A stretch of 64,000 nucleotides of DNA from Veillonella_A intestinalis (GCF_943192895.1 NZ_CALPCB010000005.1:1-64000); one strand, 5' to 3'. Positions 8,095-17,176 are shown, counted from the stretch's first letter. Program-made: numbers and translations. The notes: generated by a model not told the origin, from the letters alone.

Positions 8095-11028
8095 TTATAG
8101 CCCCATACGTTGCATTAACATATCAATTTTAGCTTTCATATCTGCATTATCTTTTTCTAATTGTGTATAATCAGCTATTAATTTTTCATGCATTGCTTTC
8201 ATCTGAATATTTTCAGCTTCTAAAATTGCCAATTTATCTTGCAACACATAGCTAGAAGAAATTGGACCTTGACGATATTCTTCTACAAGAGCACGTTCTT
8301 TTTTACTATCGCCAAACTTCCAAGTTACCCCCGCATTAGCCATTAATTTACTATTACCACCATTCATAGCTACGCCGGCACGGAATAACAAGGACTCATG
8401 TTTATAATGTGCAAGCCCTAAAGCAAAGGCATTCTCACCGCCATAATAGCCATAACCAGCCATGATTTGTGTTGGTTCTAATGGATCATACTGAAGTGGA
8501 CTAAGTGCAGCTAATGCAGCCCCCATAGCATCAGCACGATTACTATCTTTTTGTAATTTATGAATAGAATGACTCACTGTATTATTTAATTCACGCAACT
8601 GTCCTACATTCACTGCATCACTAGCCTCTTCGCCAGGCGCTACATTCTTGATAATCTTATCATTAGCATTAAGACCTTGTTCACTAATATACGTTGCCTC
8701 GCCTACTTTATACGCCTCTGCTTGAATTGTCTTCGCTGTAACTGAATCAACTGTAATATCCTTAGCAAGACTAACAGTTAACGTATTGCCATTAGCGGTC
8801 GTCTGAATATTATTATCGCCATGCACTTGAACGTGCGGTGTATCTTTTGCCACAGTAATAGGTAATACTGTTTTATCCGCTGTAATTGAGAAGTCAAAAG
8901 CACCATCTTTACCATTAACTCCATCTTTACCATCTTTTCCATCTTTTACAACAACAGATTTTTCCTCAGCCGTATTAGGATTAGTGGTAATAGTAGTTTC
9001 TCCAGTTTTTTCATCTTTTGATACTTCTACTACAGTTCCATCTTTGCCTGGAGAACCTGGCTTAATAACGCTTTGATCCACACCAACTAAAATAACTTTT
9101 TTGCCTTCACTATTTTCCTTTTCTTCCGCATATAAACCATCACCAAAGTCAAACATCATACCATGAACAGCCTGATTAGTCACTACTGGCGTGCCTTCTT
9201 TATATGTGCTATCTGCTTCTCTCCCTTTGCTAAAGATAGAAATCGTAGGACTAACAATCAGCCCTCTAACGGCCTGAAGCTGAGCCACATTGACCGCATC
9301 GGTAGGTGCCATACCAGCTGCCAAATTAGTGATTTGACGCGTATTAGTATCATTACCTACAGATACAGCCCCTAAAGTGGACTTCCAAGTTTTATCAGTT
9401 TCAGTTGATTGTATCCCTTTTACTGGATCATAGCCAGCTACGCCAACTGCAGTTCCTGCCACTGATTGTGATCCTAAAGCTACACCATCAACCACAGTAG
9501 CTTTAGCATTATGACCTATAACTACCACTTGATTAGCTGTCGCACCTGTTTCATTACCAAGAACAACTGAATTCTTTAAGCTAGTAGCAAAAGCAGATTC
9601 GTCTTTCTTATCTCTAAAGCCTAGTATAATATTCCCTTCAACAGCCTCAGTTGCTGAGCCTGCAAGAGTTTGATGATTACCGATTACAGCATTTTTCACG
9701 GCATTTTCAAGAGTATTATAGGAGCCACTAATATAGCTATGAGATACAGCTTTACCAGTGTTTTCATACCCGGTAATGGCATTAAAAGCAGCAAAAGAAT
9801 TTCCATTGATAGCTTCCGTCAATTTAGTATCTCTTGAATTCAAAACAAAATTGGTATCTACACCACGCCCCGTTAAGGTATTGCCTACCCCGGAAATAGT
9901 AGAGAATAAGGCGTAATCAGCTTTATTCGCACCGCCAATAATCCCCACAGAACCCATGCGATTATCTTGAGAATACTTGCGAAGCGTTTCTGCTAATTCT
10001 TTAATTGAATTATTAGCTACTGTAGGATTTAAGGTTAATGTACCTAAAAATGGCACATTGGTAGAAAGCGAGTCCATTATGATAGGACTATCTGGAGTAA
10101 TATAGGAATTAGTTATTTCATTGCCCGTACCAAAAATCAGTGCCCCATTACTCTTATTAATACGATTCGCTGTCCCAACAATATTAGAAGCCGTCCCTGA
10201 ATACATAAGCCCTGAAACAGGATCAGAAGAACCACCCAACAACGAAAAGATATTAGCACTTAATTCTTCATTGCCTTCAATACTATTTAAAGAGCCACTA
10301 ATACTAGAGCCAAAACCTTGAATAGCAGCCCCAGCATTATGAAGGGCATTCGTACCACGAGTTATCTGATTCCCAACCCAAGATGCCGTTGGCTTATCAT
10401 ACGCTTTTGATATAACATTATAGGAACCATTGATACTAGAGAAGTTCCCCATATTAAATGAGTTATCACCCACTGTAGTAGAACCTACGCCAGTTGTTAC
10501 ATTTGAATTCGCTAATTTTCCATTATTAGCAATTGCTGTTCCACCGATTTTGCCATTAGCCGTACTAAAATCAAAATCACCAATCTGCCCTCGATAGTCG
10601 CGATTCCCCAATTCCACATTGCCAATTCGTGCATGTGTATCTTGACCAATAGCAATACCTCCAGTAAGTACTGATTTATCTCGGCCAAAAACAATTATAC
10701 TTTCATGATTGCCATTACTCATATTATGAGAATGAGCATTAGTACCTATAGCAATACCACCTATAGCGGGACCACCCTCATTATTTACCTTAGCAGTAGA
10801 GCCTATAGCTACACTATCTTTTTCTGTAGCTAATGCATTCACACCTATCGCCACTGCATTAACGCCAGTGGCACCGTCACCATTATAATTTTGTCCTGAA
10901 TTTATTTCGGGATTTGTTGGGCCAATACCTAAAAATTTAGCACCTGTACTTGCTGCGTCTACACTCCCTAAGGTTGTCGCTGTTAGTCCCATTAACACTA
11001 AAACACTTAACGTAGTTTTTTTCTTCAT
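8095..11028 (-). CDS. Trimeric autotransporter adhesin (YadA/Hag-like), second copy
   Basis: A 977-aa paralogue of the downstream adhesin, 59 bp upstream of it and on the same strand. Signal peptide about 1-25 (cleavage after SVDA). The head has YadA/Hep_Hag repeats (VAIGVNALATEKDSVAIGS near residue 58) mixed with longer, less regular NxIxG-type repeats through about 560. The stalk has only a short Gly-X-Y stretch (GSPGKDG, DGKDGKDG), not the long collagen block of the other copy. The anchor ends near residue 906, and 71 more residues follow, including a heptad-rich tail (LAILEAENIQMKAMHEKL). Heads differ strongly while anchors match, suggesting different ligands displayed on one shared export module. 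Confidence 0.92.
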   Translation of the reverse strand: MKKKTTLSVLVLMGLTATTLGSVDAASTGAKFLGIGPTNPEINSGQNYNGDGATGVNAVAIGVNALATEKDSVAIGSTAKVNNEGGPAIGGIAIGTNAHSHNMSNGNHESIIVFGRDKSVLTGGIAIGQDTHARIGNVELGNRDYRGQIGDFDFSTANGKIGGTAIANNGKLANSNVTTGVGSTTVGDNSFNMGNFSSINGSYNVISKAYDKPTASWVGNQITRGTNALHNAGAAIQGFGSSISGSLNSIEGNEELSANIFSLLGGSSDPVSGLMYSGTASNIVGTANRINKSNGALIFGTGNEITNSYITPDSPIIMDSLSTNVPFLGTLTLNPTVANNSIKELAETLRKYSQDNRMGSVGIIGGANKADYALFSTISGVGNTLTGRGVDTNFVLNSRDTKLTEAINGNSFAAFNAITGYENTGKAVSHSYISGSYNTLENAVKNAVIGNHQTLAGSATEAVEGNIILGFRDKKDESAFATSLKNSVVLGNETGATANQVVVIGHNAKATVVDGVALGSQSVAGTAVGVAGYDPVKGIQSTETDKTWKSTLGAVSVGNDTNTRQITNLAAGMAPTDAVNVAQLQAVRGLIVSPTISIFSKGREADSTYKEGTPVVTNQAVHGMMFDFGDGLYAEEKENSEGKKVILVGVDQSVIKPGSPGKDGTVVEVSKDEKTGETTITTNPNTAEEKSVVVKDGKDGKDGVNGKDGAFDFSITADKTVLPITVAKDTPHVQVHGDNNIQTTANGNTLTVSLAKDITVDSVTAKTIQAEAYKVGEATYISEQGLNANDKIIKNVAPGEEASDAVNVGQLRELNNTVSHSIHKLQKDSNRADAMGAALAALSPLQYDPLEPTQIMAGYGYYGGENAFALGLAHYKHESLLFRAGVAMNGGNSKLMANAGVTWKFGDSKKERALVEEYRQGPISSSYVLQDKLAILEAENIQMKAMHEKLIADYTQLEKDNADMKAKIDMLMQRMGL

Positions 11029-11542
11029 AACCCTTTACTCCTTACTAAAAACACAAACCTTACCATTCCTTAAATCTTTTAAACTTAAATTACTCACTAA
11101 AATCCAACACACCATTTATACAAAAAAGCAAAATATTCATCATATATTAATTATTACTTTATTTTATTTCTTATTTCACTTTTTTAGATAAACTCTATAT
11201 CATTATACACAAGTAATTTATATTAATCTATATTTTGACATATATTATATTTGAAATATAACATCATTATTTTACAGTTCTTTTACAATTTTTTCATTAT
11301 TTTTTAATGTTTTGTTATTTTTCGTGTTTACATATTCACATTGCATAAAAGAATATCCATAGAAAATATTGATAATTTATCTCGATTTGCTGCACAGAGC
11401 TAAAAAAATTCTTATATCATCAACATTTTTTATAAATAAACTTCTAAGTTTATCGATATTTTATTGCATAATTCGCAATAATGAAGAAGAAGTTTCTTCA
11501 TTTATTTTCTTTATTATAATTTTTATAACTAAAGTTTTATAG
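11029..11542. other. 514-bp AT-rich gap upstream of the adhesin genes
   Basis: No gene seen. A minus-strand TATAAT (11202-11207 on plus as ATTATA) could be the -10 of the adhesin promoter, but no good -35 lies at the right distance. A perfect 9-bp inverted repeat AATGAAGAA/TTCTTCATT (11480-11502) lies just past the end of the upstream minus-strand reading frame and may act as a weak terminator. The rest is homopolymer-rich AT sequence. Confidence 0.45.
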
Positions 11543-11830
11543 TTAATACCCTCGTTTAGCCAACGCTCTTTGCCGCTTTTTACAATTCTGTTTAACTGGT
11601 CTACAATGGTTGCTACACACTTGGCAACGCCCTTTAGCATCAGTCAACGGCAAAACAGCCCCCTGCTCAGGTTGAACAGTTCTAGTAAATTTACTAGATT
11701 TTTCAACATTTAAACTTTGCTTCTTAGGTTCTTGAGGTACTCGTATATCGGAAACCCTCTGCTCAGCCTCATTTTGTTTGCTACTTGTATTAGGCCTAGC
11801 AAATATACCAGCTAACACTCCATGAATCAA
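11543..11830 (-). CDS. Cys-motif reading frame, possible frameshifted C-terminus of the upstream gene
   Basis: An open frame of 95 codons counted from a TTG at 11830. The same frame stays open upstream with no ATG or GTG through 11913 and into the preceding gene, where it is the -1 frame. No convincing ribosome site precedes the TTG. The product is basic and ends with a Cys cluster, CQVCSNHC plus a later Cys, spaced C-x2-C-x3-C-x6-C, suggestive of metal binding, and a KKRQRALAKRGY tail. I do not recognise the family. It is either a separate gene with a weak start, or the tail of the 469-aa protein joined by -1 frameshifting or by an indel in the A-tract. The conserved-looking reading frame before the TTG favours the second view. 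Confidence 0.5.
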   Translation of the reverse strand: MIHGVLAGIFARPNTSSKQNEAEQRVSDIRVPQEPKKQSLNVEKSSKFTRTVQPEQGAVLPLTDAKGRCQVCSNHCRPVKQNCKKRQRALAKRGY

Positions 11831-11910
11831 CTCACCAATAAAACCACCCTTGATCGACGTAAGTTGCTTTTTATAAACATCACGTTTTGTAGTATGCCCA
11901 CCAAGGTCAT

Positions 11911-13320
11911 TTACTTTTTTGGCTTTTTTTGGATGGCTGATTCCACAATATCCAATACTTGAAGAACTGCTGAACGACCTAAATCTTGTACAGTATCCTT
12001 CACTTCGCTAGCCTTTTGTTTCACTTGCGTTGCAACGCCCTCAACATTAGCTTTTACTTCACCTGTTTTTTCTTCTGCAGTCTGTAACACTTCTGAGGCT
12101 TTTAATTTTGTAGCCTCTACAGTTTCATAAGTTTTTTCCTTTACCTGCTCCGTTGAGGCTTTAACCTCTTTAGCCAACTCTTCACTTGCCGCATCAAAAT
12201 CTTGATACCATTCCTCACTACGAGCTTCTACATCCTGTTTAGCATGTTTTGCTTTTTTCAAAGCTTTTTTACTTTCTTTTTTAGCATCTTTAGCTAATTT
12301 TTTCGCTTCTTTTTTTGCTGATTTTTGAGCTTTTTTAATAGATTTTTTAGCCTGTTTAGCTAACTTTTTAAACTCTTTCCATTCAGTATGTTGCATCAAG
12401 TCTTCAATCGTAGCTTGCACTGATTCCCCTTTATTAAGACCCTTACTCAACATATTAAAAATGTCTTGCAAGAAAATCTCCCCAGTAGGGAAGCCCGTTT
12501 CTTCAGTGCTATCTTCAATCGCTTCAGAAGTTTTAGAGGAATCATTCACTACATCAGCCTTTGCAGCTTTAGAACTATTTTTTACCACATCAGATGTTTC
12601 TGTTTTTGAAGACTGAGTATCTGACTCAGCAACTGAGCTAGCAGTAGCCGCTTTTGCATTAATAACTGCATTAGTGCCCTCTACAGCGTTATCAACAGCT
12701 AAATCACTAGCCTCATCACGACCTTGTGTTAATGGCGCCCATGGTACTTCTGTATCATGAAGGGGATTAGCTGATGACACCCCTGAGGTAGCGGATTTAG
12801 AATTTGTTAAATTAGGGTTGGTTGTATTCGCTTTAGAATTAACCGAACTTAGTGTTTCACCATCAGACTGTGCTACTACAGTCCCCTCTTGTCGAGCTGC
12901 TACCGTACCAGCTTGACGCGCTGCCACAGCACTAGTCTGGCGAAGCGCAAGAGGGCGCTCGGTTACATCCACATCATCCAAATCCACTTGATCAATATCC
13001 AACTCTTCACTAGTTAATTCCTCACCTTGACTTTGGAACTCGTCTTCTAGGGAATCATATACGTGAAGTTGTGCTAATAAATCCTGCGTTTCACTGATTT
13101 CTTGCCACAAACTATCTAACAAAGCCGTATAAAATAAACGAGACTTTACTTCTTCATAGGCTTGCTTTGTAATATGTAACTCTTCATATGTCAAATCATC
13201 GGTTGCATCCAACTCTTCAATCATTTGTTGAATGTGACGATCCTCGGCATACTTATTTTGTAACGAACGACGAACTGAATCAATAACGGACTTACCAATA
13301 ATGCCATGACGATTATGCAT
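11911..13320 (-). CDS. Lys/Ala-rich coiled-coil protein of unknown function
   Basis: A 469-aa soluble protein without signal peptide. Residues 1-115 are acidic and helical. A low-complexity Ser/Thr/Asn/Ala region spans about 125-275, including a short tandem repeat (AARQAGTV, AARQEGTV). From about 285 a helical segment leads into a lysine-rich stretch (KKAQKSAKKEAKKLAKDAKK, about 335-355), then amphipathic 11-mer-like helices (VKEKTYETVEATKLKASEV) resembling LEA or apolipoprotein-type repeats. No known domain is recognised; nucleic-acid, membrane or polyanion binding are possible but unproven. The gene ends with two A-AAA-AAG heptamers, the second directly before TAA. Start ATG has GGAG 8 nt upstream. 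Confidence 0.8.
   Translation of the reverse strand: MHNRHGIIGKSVIDSVRRSLQNKYAEDRHIQQMIEELDATDDLTYEELHITKQAYEEVKSRLFYTALLDSLWQEISETQDLLAQLHVYDSLEDEFQSQGEELTSEELDIDQVDLDDVDVTERPLALRQTSAVAARQAGTVAARQEGTVVAQSDGETLSSVNSKANTTNPNLTNSKSATSGVSSANPLHDTEVPWAPLTQGRDEASDLAVDNAVEGTNAVINAKAATASSVAESDTQSSKTETSDVVKNSSKAAKADVVNDSSKTSEAIEDSTEETGFPTGEIFLQDIFNMLSKGLNKGESVQATIEDLMQHTEWKEFKKLAKQAKKSIKKAQKSAKKEAKKLAKDAKKESKKALKKAKHAKQDVEARSEEWYQDFDAASEELAKEVKASTEQVKEKTYETVEATKLKASEVLQTAEEKTGEVKANVEGVATQVKQKASEVKDTVQDLGRSAVLQVLDIVESAIQKKPKK
11914..11929 (-). promoter_or_regulatory. Candidate -1 ribosomal frameshift site (A-AAA-AAG before stop)
   Basis: On the minus strand the last codons of the Lys-rich gene read CAA AAA AAG CCA AAA AAG TAA. 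Both AAA-AAG pairs are preceded by A in the correct phase, giving two A-AAA-AAG slippery heptamers (11923-11929 and 11914-11920), the sequence used in E. coli dnaX. A -1 slip at either one skips the stop and enters a frame open for 123 more codons down to 11543. No clear downstream pseudoknot or upstream Shine-Dalgarno stimulator is seen. An extra A in the tract, real or from sequencing, would give the same fusion. Confidence 0.45.
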
Positions 13321-13396
13321 ATTCCCAGCTCCTATCTTTTACAAGAAAACGTGCTATCACAATATTACTAACAACTAAAAGTCTTACGTACTGCTT

Positions 13397-14692
13397 CTAT
13401 TTTTTCAACATAGGCACCGTATTACTTGCCAACGGCATTATGTTAACTGTGTAATCTTCACGACCTAAAATCTTCGCCGCATGAGCCAAGGCATCATCGA
13501 TGGACGTAACAACATCGATTCCCACTCGATCACAAGTTTCTTTATTTTCAGGCTTAGTAACTAAAATATGATGATATTTTTGGAAGTCTTCACCTAAATG
13601 TAAAGAAATAAACCCTGGTACGGTAAAGCCATTGCGAAGTTTGATTTCACGCTCACGAAGATCACGAGTTTCAAACCAATCAATAAATTCAGCTGGCTCA
13701 GCAATGTCATCTAATTCCATCAACAAGATAACAACACCACCTGGTTTACATGCGCCTACGGCATTAACCTGTGTTTTAACCCCTTGATATAAGTTTATAT
13801 CTTTTGGATAGCCACCAGCCGTAGCAATGACACAATCTGCTAATCCATTAATATCAACACCATAAATTTTTTCAACTAATTGAGTGCCTTCAAGCCATGC
13901 ATCTTCCCAGTGACCACAAACAAACTTAGCCACTTTGCCTTCTGTATTAGCCACTGTATTGATTAGGAAGTCAGCCTCTACAGCACAACCATGTTCTCTT
14001 TGGTCATCATGCATAATATTATGGCTAATATTACCGCTCACAATTTCAGGATTAGTACCTTCCCCCACATTGTCACGTAAACATAAACAATGGTTCTTTT
14101 GAATTGCTTCATAGGAGGAAATACCTGGTAAAATCGCTTTGCGACCACCACCAAAGCCAGCCATTAAATGATATACACAGCCCCCTGTTAAAATGAGGCG
14201 ATCTGCATCAAGTGCTAACTCATTGACTTCAATTGGTACACCATGACTAGTTACACCTAAACGACGGAATTTGCTGTCTGGATTAATGCCACTACTATGT
14301 TCAATACGAACGCGATCTACAACTTCATCCCCAAATTCAGCGCGAGATTCGGCTTCTGTTTGTAAACGATGAGCCCCATAGGCAATCAACAAGAAAATCT
14401 TTTCATCTGGCACGCCTGCCTCATTCAAGTAGTTTAATAAAGTTGGCAAGAACTTCTGATAGCCAATCCAAGCGCGCGTAATATCTGATACAACTATACA
14501 AACTGATTCATCAGGTTGAACAATATCCTTTAAAGGAGCTGTTCCCGTAGGATTATTCAAGCTTTCAACTAACGCACTGCTCATATCTTCAAGGGCTGGA
14601 TATTCGGCCCCTTCCACTACATTTAATACCTCTTGTGTTGGCAAATCAAACTCTACATAGCCACGGCCATATTTTAATTTAAAATGTTTCAT
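13397..14692 (-). CDS. larA: LarA family nickel-dependent lactate racemase or homologue
   Basis: A 431-aa LarA/DUF2088-family protein. LarA interconverts D- and L-lactate using a nickel-pincer cofactor bound to a lysine. Visible family residues: AYGAHR (first His), YHLMAGFGGGRKAILPG (His ten residues before the cofactor-binding Lys) and QKNH (later His), matching H108, H174, K184 and H200 of the L. plantarum enzyme in order and approximate spacing. Lactate racemization fits a lactate fermenter, though some LarA homologues act on other 2-hydroxy acids. It overlaps the end of dinB by 14 nt. The cofactor genes larB, larC and larE are not in the window. Confidence 0.82.
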   Translation of the reverse strand: MKHFKLKYGRGYVEFDLPTQEVLNVVEGAEYPALEDMSSALVESLNNPTGTAPLKDIVQPDESVCIVVSDITRAWIGYQKFLPTLLNYLNEAGVPDEKIFLLIAYGAHRLQTEAESRAEFGDEVVDRVRIEHSSGINPDSKFRRLGVTSHGVPIEVNELALDADRLILTGGCVYHLMAGFGGGRKAILPGISSYEAIQKNHCLCLRDNVGEGTNPEIVSGNISHNIMHDDQREHGCAVEADFLINTVANTEGKVAKFVCGHWEDAWLEGTQLVEKIYGVDINGLADCVIATAGGYPKDINLYQGVKTQVNAVGACKPGGVVILLMELDDIAEPAEFIDWFETRDLREREIKLRNGFTVPGFISLHLGEDFQKYHHILVTKPENKETCDRVGIDVVTSIDDALAHAAKILGREDYTVNIMPLASNTVPMLKK

Positions 14693-15875
14693 TGTGATTC
14701 TCTTCCTCTCTCTTCTGTTGGGTAGCCCGTTGCCAAAGAGCCCCCTTCATAACAATCCCTTCACCAAATTTCGCTTCTAGCCCATCCATCGCTCTTGCCA
14801 GTTCTTCCTGAAACGTCTCCTCCTCAAATAGAGATGTCTGCCCCAATGCACCAGCAAAATCACTGACCGTAAGACCTAATAAGCGAATTGGTTTATTTAT
14901 ATTGAGTTTATTATACAACATCATACCTACTCGGTACAGTGTTTCTTCATTATCTGTTGGCACTTCAATTCGTTTTTGGCGGCTCAACGTTTCAAAATCA
15001 TTAAACCTAACCTTTATAGCAATGGTACGACCTTTCAAATTTTGCTGGCGCAAACGCTTAGCGACTTTATGAGCAAAAAAATACCATTCTTGATTAATAA
15101 TTTGAGGATCTACTAAATCCTCCTCATAGGTCAATTCATTGCCAATGGAATGTACCTGTCGTTCATATTCAACAGGCCTGTCATCCAAACCACGTGCCAT
15201 ATCATATAATCGCTTAGCTTGATTACCCACAATAGGCTTCAATGCTTGTTCATCCGGCAAGGCTGCCAATTGACCAATTTTATAATAGCCTGCCTCCTGT
15301 AAGCGCTTTGCCATATGACGCCCAACGCCCCATAAGCGTTTGACTGGTAATGGAGCCACAAATTCTGCCTCTTTACCATAGGGAACCACCACAAGGCCAT
15401 TGGGCTTCTTAATATCTGAGGCTAATTTCGCCAAATATTTATTAGGCGCCACCCCTACAGAGGCCACCAAACCGGTAGCCTTCCAAATGTCTTCTTTAAT
15501 TGCTTTACCTAAGGCGTAAGGGCCTGTAAAGCGACCATGGAGTCCCGTAACATCTAAAAAAGCTTCGTCTAAGGATAAGGGCTCAATATAAGGCGTATAG
15601 CGGTGCATTATTTCATGGACTTGCTCTGAAATAGCATAATAGGCAGCAAATCGTGGTCGTAAATAAATCCCCTCCGGACATAGTTCCTTGGCCTTTACCA
15701 TACTCATAGCAGAATGAACCCCCATTTTACGAGCTTCATAAGAGGCCGTAGCTACTACACCACGCGAAGAAAGGCCGCCAACGATTACCGGGCGGCCTCT
15801 ATACTCAGGATTATCACGTTGTTCCACTGATGCATAAAAAGCATCCATATCCACATGCATAATCCAACGTCTCAT
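14679..15875 (-). CDS. dinB: DNA polymerase IV (Y-family translesion polymerase)
   Basis: A 398-aa Y-family polymerase. The palm motif MHVDMDAFYASVEQRDNP is at the N-terminus (metal-binding Asp at residues 8 and 10) and SLDEAFLDV near residue 103 supplies the other catalytic acids. Helix-hairpin-helix and little-finger regions follow. It copies past damaged template bases with low fidelity. The start ATG has GGAG 5 nt upstream. It lies 11 bp after an ArsR-type regulator and overlaps larA by 14 nt, an unusual operon context suggesting co-transcription with the metal-responsive regulator. A C-terminal beta-clamp motif (QTSLFEEE-like) is visible near residue 360. Confidence 0.94.
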   Translation of the reverse strand: MRRWIMHVDMDAFYASVEQRDNPEYRGRPVIVGGLSSRGVVATASYEARKMGVHSAMSMVKAKELCPEGIYLRPRFAAYYAISEQVHEIMHRYTPYIEPLSLDEAFLDVTGLHGRFTGPYALGKAIKEDIWKATGLVASVGVAPNKYLAKLASDIKKPNGLVVVPYGKEAEFVAPLPVKRLWGVGRHMAKRLQEAGYYKIGQLAALPDEQALKPIVGNQAKRLYDMARGLDDRPVEYERQVHSIGNELTYEEDLVDPQIINQEWYFFAHKVAKRLRQQNLKGRTIAIKVRFNDFETLSRQKRIEVPTDNEETLYRVGMMLYNKLNINKPIRLLGLTVSDFAGALGQTSLFEEETFQEELARAMDGLEAKFGEGIVMKGALWQRATQQKREEENHNETF

Positions 15876-15886
15876 AGTTACTCCTA

Positions 15887-16222
15887 TTATTCTGGCTTAT
15901 CTTCTAAGCGACAGTATTTAATCTGAGCACAAATACATTCATCTTTAGTTTTATATAACTCAGGCAGAATTTTTACTAACTCATCAAACGTAGTTTCATT
16001 AATTGAATACCGTGTCCATAAACCATTACGCTGTGAATTTACAACACCGGCATCAATGAGAATTTTCATATGATAGCTCAACGTGGATTGAGACAGATTA
16101 AAACTTGCTAAAATGTCGCAAGCACATAATTCATTACATGACAACATGTCGATTATATGCAATCTAGTCTCATCACTTAACGCCTTAAAAATACTCGCCA
16201 ATCTCTCGTATGATACTTCCAT
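15887..16222 (-). CDS. ArsR/SmtB-family metal-responsive repressor
   Basis: A 111-aa winged-helix regulator. Recognition helix region FNLSQSTLSYHMKILIDAG is typical of ArsR/SmtB. The segment ELCACDIL matches the alpha-3 Cys-x-Cys arsenite site of classical ArsR (ELCVCDL), and further Cys residues (CICAQIKYC) lie near the C-terminus and could add a second metal site. The ATG at 16222 is preferred because GGAG lies 9 nt upstream; an in-frame TTG at 16228 would be only 3 nt from it. No arsenic efflux or reductase gene follows; dinB and larA do instead, so its target set is unclear. Confidence 0.88.
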   Translation of the reverse strand: MEVSYERLASIFKALSDETRLHIIDMLSCNELCACDILASFNLSQSTLSYHMKILIDAGVVNSQRNGLWTRYSINETTFDELVKILPELYKTKDECICAQIKYCRLEDKPE

Positions 16223-16495
16223 ACCCAATACTCCTTTTACTAAACCCTAGCTTTTCATTCCTTTAACCTTATTCTATGTAATATATTATATACTAAATTC
16301 CTCAATAAATCTAATAATTTCAATTCACCAAGTTTTTGATAATAATCATGAATAAAAATTCTAATTCATAATACTTAATTAATCAAGTTTTACTCCCTAT
16401 CACACACAAGGTTATCAAAATTTTAAATAACAATCCATTTATCAGTCACCTAACTAATTATAAGAGCCGATAAAAAATTATGAACAGCCAGATAG

Positions 16496-16537
16496 AAAAA
16501 ACCAGCGGTCGAGAAGCTCTCGCACCGCCGGTTTTTT
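16496..16537 (-). terminator. Terminator downstream of ahpC; gap 16223-16612
   Basis: Strong hairpin with A-run and T-run flanks (ACCGGCGGT arm on minus, with one G.U pair, plus an inner CGAGA/TCTCG extension). On the minus strand it is followed by TTTTTT, ending the peroxiredoxin transcript. The rest of the 390-bp gap is AT-rich and should include the arsR promoter, which I could not pick out. Confidence 0.88.
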
Positions 16538-16612
16538 GAGGAAAAGGGATTAAACTAATCTATGACAGTAGTTAGTGCAAAGGGGGAGGGACGCACTAAC
16601 CACTTATTTATA

Positions 16613-17176
16613 TTATAGTTTACCTACTAAGTCCAAACCTGGTTTTAAAGTATCAGCACCTGGTTTCCATTTTGCTGGACAAACCTGATCACCATGTTTT
16701 GCTACGAACTGAGCAGCCTGCACTTTACGAACTAATTCGTCAGCGGAGCGGCCAATGCCCATGTTATGGATTTCAGCTGTTTCTACTTTACCTTCTGGGT
16801 TAACTACGAAGGAGCCACGATAAGCACGGCCATCTTCTTCGGAGAAAGTTTCAAAGAAATCAGCTAATTCATGTTTTTGGTCAGCCAACATAGTGTACTG
16901 AATTTTAGCGATGTTAGGAGATGCATCAGCCCATGCTTTATGTACGAATTCAGAGTCAACGGATACGGAGAATACTTCTACGCCCATTTCCTGTAATTCT
17001 GCATAATGAGATTGTAAATCTTCAAGTTCTGTAGGGCAAACAAATGTGAAGTCAGCTGGATAGAATACGAATACGCTCCATTTACCAACAACATCTGCTT
17101 TAGTTACGGTTACTACATCTGGATTTCTGAAACCCTGTAAGGAAAATTCTGGAAGTTCTTTACCAATAATTGCCAT
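16613..17176 (-). CDS. ahpC: Peroxiredoxin AhpC (2-Cys, alkyl hydroperoxide reductase subunit)
   Basis: A 187-aa typical 2-Cys peroxiredoxin that reduces hydrogen peroxide and organic peroxides in the cytoplasm. The peroxidatic Cys lies in DFTFVCPTELEDL (about residue 47) and the resolving Cys in QVCPAKWKPG (about residue 166). Length equals the AhpC family norm. No ahpF reductase is adjacent, so the electron donor must be encoded elsewhere. It is a single-gene unit with a good AAGGAG site before the ATG and a terminator about 75 bp past the stop. A protective enzyme of this kind suits an anaerobe exposed to oxygen in the mouth or gut. Confidence 0.95.
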   Translation of the reverse strand: MAIIGKELPEFSLQGFRNPDVVTVTKADVVGKWSVFVFYPADFTFVCPTELEDLQSHYAELQEMGVEVFSVSVDSEFVHKAWADASPNIAKIQYTMLADQKHELADFFETFSEEDGRAYRGSFVVNPEGKVETAEIHNMGIGRSADELVRKVQAAQFVAKHGDQVCPAKWKPGADTLKPGLDLVGKL

